From contig CM043952.1 in the NCBI GenBank assembly GCA_014529385.2, positions 65,620,370 through 65,684,369 on the forward strand: a stretch of DNA of 64,000 nucleotides, read 5' to 3'. The stretch comes from Adiantum capillus-veneris. Lineage: Eukaryota > Streptophyta > Polypodiopsida > Polypodiales > Pteridaceae. Of this stretch, positions 31,356 to 40,579 are shown one piece after another. Positions within the stretch are counted from its first letter, which is position 1, and each line of letters begins with the position of its first letter. The position numbers and the translations under genes are program-made. The notes beneath the pieces were generated by a model, which saw only the letters and a list, made by a program, of their open reading frames with translations, did no database searches and had not been told where the DNA came from.

Positions 31356-31384
31356 GATTCACGCATACACCCAAAACTTGCAAG
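28746..31384. other. Degenerate repeat-rich sequence, no recognised gene
   Basis: Contains short plus-strand open frames (for example 29,697-29,912, with LPADDFFDLEMRFCGLHLGH) without known domains. From about 29,990 to 30,960 a string of the type GGGCCAnnnnGAGCCC recurs roughly every 60-110 bp (at about 29,993, 30,113, 30,183, 30,237, 30,441 and 30,557), suggesting a decayed tandem array or repeat protein. Probably old retroelement sequence. Confidence 0.4.
31299..31352. repeat. (CT)n microsatellite
   Basis: About 27 uninterrupted units. Confidence 0.97.
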
Positions 31385-31397
31385 ACATATAAAGAAG

Positions 31398-31971
31398 TAC
31401 TTGGGTGCTTTGCATCGACGGATGGGGGGATAATGCCCTCCTTCCTATGCTTTATTTTTAATACGATACCTTTCGAGAGAAATGACGTCATTCTCCCCAA
31501 GTGAAGCCAAATGAGCTACAAGAGCACCCAAGTGCCTTGGGGTTGGGAGGTGCAAAGGGAGACACCACCAACCTCAATGGACGCCACCTGTGAGCCGACG
31601 CCCTTCTAAGCGGGTATGGTATTTCCTAGTGGAAAACTGTCGGGTTACAAGGGCGGTTTAGTGAGGTGAGTGATAAGTTACCGGGAGAAGGCAACTCCAA
31701 AGGGAAGACCGAAGCAAGTCCCGCAGTACCTGGGCTTCTAAATAGAGGTACTTGGTCGTTGTCACGCCCATAACTAGTCAGCGAAATGGGTCTCTCAAGG
31801 GCACGGCTCTAAGAGTGTAGATAATTCTGGCCTCACGTAGTCCAGAGGAAACTAGTGACAAAAGTGTTTGCCCTAGGAGCCTGGGTGAATAGTCTTGGTC
31901 GTTCTTCTTGTGCACTTTTTTGGTGTACGAGGGGAGCGACCGTGAGTGCCCAACCCGACTCCTAAAACAAA
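31398..31971 (+). mobile_element. 5'-truncated LINE copy with 13-bp target duplication
   Basis: Flanked by perfect direct repeats acatataaagaag (31,385-31,397 and 31,972-31,984). The body aligns, inverted, with the 3' part of the LINE at 55,384-56,670, and ends in ctcctaaaacaa, the same A-rich tail. Truncated 5' end, A-rich 3' tail and a long target duplication are the marks of LINE insertion. Only the 3' untranslated portion is present, with no coding capacity. Confidence 0.92.
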
Positions 31972-32113
31972 ACATATAAAGAAGGCGTCCATAGGACGAT
32001 TGACACTACCCAATGCTTGCAGGTAGTGGTACAAGTATGGACTATGGAGCCTCCCCAATCCTGTGTAGATTTTCAAGGCTTTTTAAAGCTGTTTTCAGGT
32101 TTTTATTTTCAGC

Positions 32114-32936
32114 ATGGGCGCCCCAGAAAGCAGCAATGTCAGCCCTCACAGCCAGACAATGTCTTCAAGGTGTATGAGTGGCCTTCTGCTTGGAGAGCTA
32201 GTGCCATACCCTATTCCTAAATGCAAACCAGCGTCTTCTATGGCCCCCTTTGTTCGCCTGACCTTCCTTTCCAGCTCTTTGGCTGTAGGCTTCTATGCAA
32301 CACACAAGCTGCCCACTCTGCAGCCAAACCCGGGGCCCGTTCAACCTCTGCATCTGCTCCTCCTCTTTATCGTCCAGAGAGTGGCATTACCCAACATTCG
32401 GATGTCTTGGCCTTCCCTCCAGAGCTTGCAAAGAATGTAGGTTTCTTTGCCACCAAGTTCAAGCTCTTGTTGGCCTCATATGCTAACCAAATTGCACCCA
32501 ATCTACCCTGTGGACTCACAGTCGAGCAACTCGTGGTGGATTACTTGGGTAAGCAGTTTAATATGGAGGATGTGCAATGGTGTTTAACGGTTCCAGCTAC
32601 ATCGGGCGAGAGAGCAAAGCAGATAATGGAAGTGTGTGCAGAAAAGGCCAGCATGGGGAGAGGTGTGGCTTGTCCCTGCACACGTGTCTTTGCCAGTCCA
32701 TTCCCCCTTGATATCATTTTGGAGCCAGAGACTGCATCCGTATATTGCCAACATAAAGCCAAGGGCTTGCATTTGGTGCACGGCAACAAGATTTTAGTGG
32801 CAGATGTAGGTGATGGCACCATTGATCTTGTTGTCCATCAAAAGGAAGACAATGATCTTGAGAGCGAGGGTTGATGAGGTTGTGGGCAGCTATGTTGACA
32901 TAATTGGAGGTGGTACTTTTGTAGATGCTGGCTTTT
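32114..32936 (+). pseudogene. Hsp70/HSPA12-like fragment
   Basis: The frame 32,221-32,874 reads FKLLLASYANQIAPNLP, TVEQLVVDYLG, MEDVQWCLTVPA, LEPETASVYCQHKAKG and ILVADVGDGTIDLVVHQ. This order fits the actin-like ATPase domain of HSPA12-type Hsp70 relatives. The phosphate-2 loop is DVGDGTID where DxGGGTxD is usual. The next conserved piece, VVGSYVDIIGGGTFVDAGF, is in another frame (32,866-32,930), so it is shifted, and it breaks off at an F2 LTR fragment at 32,942. The N-terminal part is also frame-shifted near 32,300. It is a host-gene fragment rather than a working gene. Confidence 0.7.
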
Positions 32937-32941
32937 TTCTA

Positions 32942-33315
32942 GAATTCAGCAGATAAAGATTTGCAGATTTCAGCCCTTAGCATTTTCAGATTTAAGCCCG
33001 TCTCGTCGTCGTCCTCATCGTCGTCGACATCGTCAGCAAGTCCAAAGCATTGTAGAGATTTGTGCAATCAATAGTAGACCGCTCTCGCCATAGAGAGTGG
33101 GGCCTTCGGAGGAGGGTTTGACGACTTGTCTGGTGTCGTATTCTTCTTAGCACTTTCATTCATAGTGTTTATCCACTTTTTTTGTGATCACTTGCACTCT
33201 CTTACTAAAGGAACGGAAGGCTCTCCCTTCCGTAAGTAAAAGGAACCCTTGAGCATATTTTGGAGCATTCATCTTGAGCAAAGTTCAACATTCACTCCCG
33301 TTGCACGTCCTTACA
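32942..33315 (+). mobile_element. F2 LTR 3'-end fragment next to primer site
   Basis: Aligns with the last 370 bp of the LTR at 36,558-37,761 and ends TTACA directly before a primer-binding site. It is the surviving 5' LTR end of the F2 element to its right. Confidence 0.85.
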
Positions 33316-33316
33316 T

Positions 33317-33330
33317 TGGTATCAGAGCTT
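33317..33330 (+). other. Primer-binding site, initiator tRNA-Met type
   Basis: TGGTATCAGAGC, the classic complement of the plant initiator tRNA-Met 3' end, one base after the LTR end. Confidence 0.92.
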
Positions 33331-33662
33331 CGGCAGTGTTTTGTATCACTCAAGGAAAGAACCACATAATTTTTTTTGCTTGTTGAGGTTGTACGTAACC
33401 AAAGTCCACTTGGGCGTGTCAATTCCTAATCGTGTTTTTGAAGAGTGACAGGAAACCCAAGAAAGAAGGGCTTGTCCAGCCTCCCCTTGTGCCTCTTTTC
33501 ACTCATTGAGAGCGAACCGTGCACTTAGCGGCCTGCCAATCGACGAAAAAGCAACCTTGGTGTGAGCGCAAGGCCGCCAAGGGGTGTGTCCGCAGAAAAG
33601 AGTTCTGTGTCCGCAGAAAAGAGCAAAACTCGGGTGAAGAGAAGATCTTTCTCTAGCACATA

Positions 33663-34763
33663 TTGCAAGCTAAAGAAGAACAAAAGAACTTCAAGAACCT
33701 CAAGACTCAAGAACCTCAAGAACTCAAGAACCCAAGATCCACAAGAACCCAAGTTCCTCGTGAACTTAAGAACCCAAGAATTCAGTGGATGGTCATCACT
33801 CGAAGCGGAATGGATACTTCGCTTGGAGGAGGTGAGCATGAGGGTGGCGAAGAAGAATTCTCCTCTCCAAGAGGTTTTTCCGACCCTCCCCCTTCCCCAT
33901 CTATGAAAAGGATTGCACTAACTCCTATGGAGGCTTTTGACAAGATGATGATGGATAGGAAGTTAGAATGCGAAGCAAGAGAAGCAGAAAGAAAGACATA
34001 ACACAAAGAAAGAATGACAGCCATAGAGCGTAAATACACAGAAAGAATGGCAACCATAGATCGTGAGCGCGAAAAAAGAGAAGCAAGATTTCATCGCGAG
34101 AGCAAAGCAAGAAAAGCAATGAGCGATCGACACATGAAAGAGATGTTGCGACTCTTTTCTCAAGTGCAGGCACAGATGCAAGAGATTCGGGAAAAGAAGA
34201 CTCTCTCCGTCTCTTCTTCTCCCAAGCATGACACACATGATTTGCATGATTATGATAAGCATGATGATTTGAATGATAATGACAAGCATGATGATTTGCA
34301 TGAAGATAATGTGATTGTTCACAAGGATGATGTGTTAGTTGATACTTTCTTTAGTGAAGCTAACCTCATTGTAGAGACGATCAATCATGAAGCACCGATC
34401 TTGGCTCTTGAGTTGAGGTCCAAAGAACCCCCTCAGGAAGAACCGATCTTGGCTCTCGAGCCTAGGTCCAAAGAACCCCCTCAGGAAGAACCGATCTTGG
34501 CTCTCGAGCGTAGGTCCAAAGAACCTTCAGAAGAAGTATTTTGTGTTCACATGATTAGTCAGCACGCATTGTTCGAGTGTTTCATTCACGATCGTTTCCT
34601 GTATATTAGTCAGCGTCTTTATGTGATCCCTTTTCAAAGGCATGACATATTGCATGATGAGCATGATTCACTCATGAATGAGCACGAATGTGTGCGAATG
34701 ATTCATGAAAAGATAAAATGTTTGCACCCAAGGAATACATTCCATGTCTCTTCCTTTGCATGA
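33663..34763 (+). pseudogene. F2 gag-like coiled-coil protein, one in-frame stop
   Basis: One frame runs 366 codons with a single TAA at 33,999. Order: low-complexity repeats of aagaacctcaag; ITRSGM (near codon 45), a motif found at Gag N-termini; ALTPMEAFDK; a charged coiled coil; D/H/N-rich repeats of the type KHDDLNDND; then a C-terminal region (HALFECFIHDRFLYISQ, LMNEHECVRMIHEKIK). It aligns with the 506-codon ORF at 40,462-38,942. No zinc knuckle, protease or RT is present, so the element is non-autonomous. Confidence 0.75.
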
Positions 34764-35276
34764 CACATCATCTGAAAGAGCACAAGAAAGATTGAGCATC
34801 AAGCATCGGCATTTCCATTGTGTTTTGCCATAGTTGATTGATTTAGATCAAAAAGTCAAGATTTGATCCCATTGTTTGCATGTGTTTGATGAATGGTTTG
34901 GCACTCCATCTCTCTATTCATCTACATTGCATGCACAGTCTTTAAAGAAGAATAGTTTTTTTCCAGTCACTTTACATGGAATGGGTATGTTCCTGTTTTT
35001 GGGTTGGAAGTGGTTTTGGGAATTTTCATCCTCGGAGATTCTTGAAGAAGGTAGACGCATGACTATCGACGAAGTTGAAGTATTGAAGGAGCCACATGAC
35101 TTTGTGTCGCTTTCGGCGCGGGCCAAAGAAGCAAGCATTGCAGACCTTTATGAAGTTCAAGTATCGCACGACCCACGCATCAGAGTGGGCCGGCGAAGAG
35201 TCCTTCCCAAGATTCTAGACCTTGTTGGCGATCTCCCTCAACGCCATACAGGTCGGTACCAGTACCTTACTTTGAA
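34764..35276 (+). other. 3' internal part of the F2 element
   Basis: Contains a stretch (34,880-35,000) homologous to the C-terminal coding part of the minus-strand F2 ORF (tttacatggaatgggtatg). A 136-codon open frame (34,876-35,286) runs into the LTR. No polypurine tract directly precedes the LTR at 35,277, unlike at 36,543. Confidence 0.5.
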
Positions 35277-36542
35277 TGTCACGTGACACATCCAACCCTA
35301 TGTGTCCGTGGACAAGCTACAACATGATGACCAGGTTCAGTTCCGTCAAGTCAGTCTAGAATAGGAAGTGATCTGGCACTTTTGTGAGTCTATTTGTAGA
35401 CCGTGCATGTCCAGACACTTAGATTAGATGCATATCCTCCGGTTGCACACAACATGATTATCAGCATTCCCATCAGAATCCATCAGGGAAATTTTCTATT
35501 GCATTAAACCTATTTTCCCTATTTTTGACATTTTTCACTTATTTATTAAGTGAATTTTGTTGGGAACTAGGTAAGGCAATTTTGCTAAGATAATATATAA
35601 GCAAACCAAAGCTAGCACTTTCTGGCAGGTGAGGCAACATGAGCATTGCTCAGTAGGCCAACTCTCAGCAAGAACAAGAACCAGCAACCTGGCGTTTTTC
35701 CCAAAGGACTCCGGTGTTTGTTGATCCAACAGCCTCAACGTTTTCAATCATCTTGCATAGGGGATTTCATCACAGATTCAGCCCTGCTCTTGGTGCCTAT
35801 CAGTCGTGCCATTGGCGTTTTCTGGCAGCCACATTCAGCAAGGAAAGACCAGCAGAAAGCGATGTCAAGATCAGCCAGCCAGTAGCGTTTTTGGAAGGTA
35901 AGCACATCAGCGATTTCATAGCATTTTCAGCCTTGCGCTTGGGCGATTTCAGCAGGTAAAATAGCTAGCATATCCAGCGTTTTGAAAGCACCAGCAGGCA
36001 GCGTCTTCTGCAGCATTACCTCAGCCATAGACAACGTTTTCTTCGCGAATTGTAGCAGCCTGTTCAGCGTGTTGAAAGCAGCAGAATTCAGCCTCAACCA
36101 GTGTTTTTGGGACAGCCTACAGTTAGTGTTTTTTGCACTAGAAATTCAGCAAGCAGTTGCAGATTCGAAGCATGCAGTTTTCAACCATAGTCTCGTCTCC
36201 ATTGTCCACACCGTCGACATCGACATAGCCCATTAGACTTGCATCAGTTAGCTTCCACCTACACTTGTACCAGATTGTGCAATCAATAGTAGACCACTCT
36301 CGGCAACGAGAGTGGGGCCTTCGGAGGAGGGTTTTACAACATCTCTGGTGTCGTATTCTCTCTCTATCTCTCAGTTTCATGCATCTTCATTCACAGTGTC
36401 CATTCACTTTGTTTGTGATCACTTGCACTCTTCTCATTAAAGCACGGAAGGCTCTCCCTTCCCTAAGAACAAGGAACCTTGAGCACAGTTCGGAGCACTC
36501 ATCTTGAGCAAAGTTCAACATTCACTTCCGCTGCACCTTACA
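35277..36542 (+). mobile_element. F2 LTR 1 (near full length)
   Basis: 1,266 bp from TGTCACGTGACA to CACCTTACA. The first 12 bases are a perfect palindrome containing the G-box CACGTG. TATA box atatataagc is near 35,593. The region 35,690-36,135 holds about ten gcgtttt-type motifs. U5 has the conserved acgga-agg/ccttcc stem region near 36,445. Confidence 0.9.
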
Positions 36543-36557
36543 TTGAAAAGGAGGGGA
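36543..36557 (+). other. Residual 15-bp internal region (polypurine tract)
   Basis: ttgaaaaggagggga is all that separates two F2 LTRs. Its purine part directly precedes the TG of LTR 2, as a polypurine tract should. Confidence 0.85.
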
Positions 36558-37761
36558 TGTCACGTGACACATCTAACCCTATGTGTACGTGGCCAAGCTA
36601 CTTCATGACAAGGATTCAGTTCAGTTCAATTAGCTTAGGAAGTGTTCTGGCACTTTTGTGAGTTTGTTCGCAGACCGTGCATGTCCAGACACTTAGAGTA
36701 GATGCATATCCTCTGGGTGCACACAACATGATCATTAGATTTCCATCAGAATCCATCAGGAGCATTTTTACAGTGTATATACCTATTTTCCCTATTTTTG
36801 ACATTTTTCACTTATTATTTTTTAGTGACTTTTGTTGGAAACTGGGTAGGGCAATTTTCACAAGCAAGTATACATAGAAACCTAGCGCTAGCACTTTTTG
36901 GAGAAGAGGCAGTAGGAACTTTGCGTTCAACAGACACCTTCTCAACAAGACTCCCCCACCGGCGGTAAACCTAGCGTTTTCAGTCAAGGACCAAGCCTAG
37001 TGTTTTTCAGCATTGTAGAGCCTCCAACATTTTGCATTGCAGATCAGCCCCGGCGACTACAGTGCAGTAGATCAGCCCTAGCGTTAGCAGATTCTCCTCG
37101 CATGACACCAAATCAGCCTATTGGAGCAGCATAACAGCCAGCGTTTTGCAGTTCCGTCGTGACAAGACCTCAAGAAGGATCAGCGTTTTCGGTTTCCAGC
37201 AGTCAAACATCGCAGTAGAACCCCCAAACCTCGCAGATCTCACCTTCCCGCAACAGATTCTCGCTGCATGGTCAGATCCCTCGAAGTTTACAGTTTTAGT
37301 CCGAAAAACGCAGATTTCAGCATCTGCGTTTTCAGCGCGTCGTCGTCGCATCGTCGACATCGACATCGTCACCAACATAGAGTCAGAATTCAGCAGATAA
37401 AGATTTGCAGATTTCAGCCCTTAGCATTTTCAGATTTCAACCCGTCTCATCGTCGTCGACATCGTCGGCAAGTCCAAAGCATTGTAGAGATTTGTGCAAT
37501 CAATAGTAGACCTCTCTGGCCATAGAGAGTGGGCCTTCGGAGGAGAGTTTGACAACTTGTCTGGTGTCGTATTTTTCTCTCTCTATCTCTGAGTCTCAAC
37601 ACTTTCATTCACAGTGTTTATCCACTTTGTTTGTGATCACTTGCACTCTCTCACTAAAGGAACGGAAGGCTCCCCCTTCCTTAAGTAAAAGGAACCCTTG
37701 AGCACAGGTTGGAGCACTCATCTTGAGTAAAGTTCAACATTCACTTCCGCTGCACCTTACA
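36558..37761 (+). mobile_element. F2 LTR 2 (near full length)
   Basis: 1,204 bp from TGTCACGTGACA to CACCTTACA, aligned over its length with LTR 1 but visibly diverged from it (indels and substitutions in the motif-rich middle). TATA-like tatacataga lies near 36,868. Diverged LTRs argue that the two did not arise in one recent insertion. Confidence 0.9.
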
Positions 37762-38027
37762 TATTAGGACCTTAGGTAGGATCGGAGGAGGGTTTGACAA
37801 CTTGTCTGGTGTCGTATTCTTCTCTCTCTATCTCTCGGTCTCAGCACTTTCATTCACAATGTTTATCCACTTTGTTTGTGATCACTTGCACTCTCTCACT
37901 AAAGGAACGGAAGGCTCTTCCTTCCATAAGTAAAAGGAACCCTTGAGCACAGGTTGGAGCATTCATCTTGAGTAAAGTTCAACATTCACTTCCGTTGCAC
38001 CTTACATATTAGGACCTTAGGTAGGAT
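37538..38027 (+). repeat. 245-bp tandem duplication over the LTR 2 end
   Basis: 37,538-37,782 and 37,783-38,027 are two units of equal length, each running from cggaggag through the LTR end CACCTTACA to 21 bp of flank (tattaggaccttaggtagga). Differences are few and scattered. The flank inside the unit shows that duplication happened after insertion. Confidence 0.92.
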
Positions 38028-38321
38028 AGAAACATTGGTTTGGATCTAGCGGTTAAAAAACGAAGAATTTGCGAGAAATCTGAGAAAAACAAGGGTTGTT
38101 TGGAAAAACGCGAAGTGGCTCGACATTGCATAAAACAATGGGGTTTTCTGGTTTTTTAGTATATTTGGATCCCCTCAATCTCTAGATATCTCTGAAAGGT
38201 TCCATAAGTTATTTTGTTTAGAAATCTGTCAAGGCTATAGATGTCTATGTGCATGATAGAAGGATCAAACTGAGAAATTGATTTTACGACTGTGTCTTAT
38301 GTGTTCTTGTGACCTTGTGTG

Positions 38322-39110
38322 TTGGGTGCAGCGGAATGATTGTTTGCGCTTTGCTCAAGATGAGTGCTCCGAACTGTGCTCAAGGTTCCTTTTAGTTCTT
38401 ATGGAAGGGAGAGCCTTCCGTTTCTTAATGGAAAGTGCTATGATCACAAACAAAGTGATTGGACACTGTGCGTGCAAGTGTATGAGACTGAGAGAAAGAG
38501 AGAGAAGAGAGATACGACACCAGAGACGTTGTAAAACCCTCCTCCGAAGGCCCTACTCTCGTCGGTGAGAGTGGTCTACTAATGATTGCACAATCTGATA
38601 CAAACGGTATACATGAGACTGAAGCAAGTCTAGGCTATGTCGACGATGACGACGGTGATGACGAAGTCGACCTAAGGGTTGAAATTTGCGATCTTTCTAC
38701 TGCTGTCCAAAAATGCTATGGGCTGAAATCTGTGACTAGTCCAAAAACGTTGATTTGGGGGGTTGTTTCTGTGGTTCTTTGACGTTGAAAATCTGCAGGT
38801 TTAGGACTGAAAACTGAGGTTCTTCATGGCTGAAAACTGATGATCTTTACGGGGCTGAATCTGCTACTTCTTGTGGGCTAAATCTGCAAGTCTTCTATTG
38901 CTGAAATCGAAAACGCTAGAGACTGAGGTTGACCAAAAATGCTAGCTGATCTTGCATTTCCAAAAACGCTGGGAATGTGAAAAACGCCAGGCATGTGCTA
39001 GTCTTTCCGGCGACGATTTGATGCAAAAACGCCAAGGGCTAACTTTCCGGCGATGAATACTGTTGAAAACGCTAGGGATAGGAATCTGTTGCTTGGAGAA
39101 AACGCCAAGG
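38322..39110 (-). mobile_element. F2 LTR fragment, minus strand
   Basis: Minus-strand reading gives gcgtttt-type motifs (plus-strand aaaacgc at 38,908, 38,959, 38,981, 39,028, 39,066, 39,098) and then the U5 part with the ttccgt stem region and ending ccgctgcaccc near 38,322. The U3/TATA part and TGTCACG start are missing, so the 3' LTR has lost its promoter half. Confidence 0.8.
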
Positions 39111-40462
39111 CTTGGGATCACCATGAACATACCTATTCCATGTAAAGTGAATGGAAAAAATCTTGTCTTCTCTAAAGACTGTGCATGCAATGTAAATGAA
39201 CCAATAGACGGAATGCCAAACTGTTCACCACATACACGTAAACAATGAGATCGAATCTTTCTCTTATGATCTAGAGCAATCAACTGTGGCAAAACACAAG
39301 GGAAATGCCCACGCTTGGTGCTCATACTTTCATGTGCTCTTTCTACAACTGTGTCGTGCCAAGGACGAGACATGGAATGTGACTTCCTTGAATGCATACT
39401 TTTCAGCTTTTCATGAAAAATCCGCATATATTCGTGCTCATTCATGAGAGAAACGTGCTCAACATACAATATGTCATGCCTAGGAAAAGGGATCACATAA
39501 CGATGCTGACTAAAATACAGGAAACGATCACGAATGAAACATCCGAACAATGCGTGCGTATCAATCATGCGAACACATAATACTTCCTGTGAGGATTCTT
39601 TGGACCTAGGCTCGAGAGCCAAGATCGGTTCTTCCTGAATGATCGAATCGTCCTGTGGGGGTTCTTTGGACTTCGACTCGAAAGCCAAGATCGATCCGTC
39701 ATGATTGATCGAATCTGCAACGAGGTTAGCTTTGCTAGAAAAAGCATCCACTAATACATCATCCTCGTGAACAATAACATCATCTTTACACAACTCATCA
39801 TGCATGGGAGAAATCACATCTTGATCACGCAAATCATCATGCTTGTCATTGTCATCCAAATCATTATGCAGATCATTGGCATCCAAATCATCATGCTTAT
39901 CATTGTCATTCAAATCATCATGCAAATCATTATCAATTAAATCATCATCATGCTTTACACAATCATGCAAATTCTGTGTATCATGCTTTGGAGAAGAAGA
40001 GATGGAGAGAGTCTCCTTTCCCCAAATCTCTTGCATCTGTGCCTGAACTTGAACATAGAGTTGCCAAAACTCTTTGTTGTGGTGGTCGCTCTTTTCTTTG
40101 AGGGCTTTGTTCTCGCGATCAAATTTTGCTTGTCTTGCTTTGTTCTCTCGATCAAATTTTGCTTCTCTTGCTTTGGGTTCCAAGCGTGCTTGCTCGCTCT
40201 CACGCGCTATGGCTGCCATTCTTTCTTGGTACTGGCGCTCTATGGCTGCCATGTCTTCTTCGTAGACTTTTCTTTCTGCTTCTCGTTCGGCATCTCTTGC
40301 TTTGTCTTCTAACTTCTTGTCCATCATCCTCTTGTCGAAAGCCTCCATAGGAGTTAGTGCAATCGGTGTCATAGATGGGAAAGGGGGAGGGTCGGAAAGA
40401 CCTCCTAGTGGGGAAAATTCTTCTTCGCCTCTCATGCTCATCACCTCCAAGCAAAGTACCAT
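38942..40462 (-). CDS. F2 gag-like protein, 506 codons open
   Basis: The largest intact member of a protein family also seen at 33,663-34,763. The open frame extends upstream through ITRSGM. Residues about 25-50 carry SDPPPFPSM and ALTPMEAFDK, 45-150 form a strongly charged coiled coil (AKFDRENKARQ repeated), 170-220 are D/H/N repeats (NDKHDDLDAND), about 300-400 a more ordered part (CFIRDRFLYFSQHRYVIPF). The last 60 residues come from reading into the LTR. There is no pol. Structural or RNA-packaging roles are plausible for a TRSG-starting protein, but I recognise no named domain. Confidence 0.7.
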   Translation of the reverse strand: MVLCLEVMSMRGEEEFSPLGGLSDPPPFPSMTPIALTPMEAFDKRMMDKKLEDKARDAEREAERKVYEEDMAAIERQYQERMAAIARESEQARLEPKAREAKFDRENKARQAKFDRENKALKEKSDHHNKEFWQLYVQVQAQMQEIWGKETLSISSSPKHDTQNLHDCVKHDDDLIDNDLHDDLNDNDKHDDLDANDLHNDLDDNDKHDDLRDQDVISPMHDELCKDDVIVHEDDVLVDAFSSKANLVADSINHDGSILAFESKSKEPPQDDSIIQEEPILALEPRSKESSQEVLCVRMIDTHALFGCFIRDRFLYFSQHRYVIPFPRHDILYVEHVSLMNEHEYMRIFHEKLKSMHSRKSHSMSRPWHDTVVERAHESMSTKRGHFPCVLPQLIALDHKRKIRSHCLRVCGEQFGIPSIGSFTLHAQSLEKTRFFPFTLHGIGMFMVIPSLGVFSKQQIPIPSVFNSIHRRKVSPWRFCIKSSPERLAHAWRFSHSQRFWKCKIS

Positions 40463-40579
40463 TCCGCTTCGAGTGATGATCGTTCTGAAGTCGTGGGTTC
40501 TTGTGGTCTTGGGTTCTTAAGTTCACGAGGAACTTGGGTTCTTGGGGGTCTTGAGTTCTTGAGGGTCTTGAGATACTCT

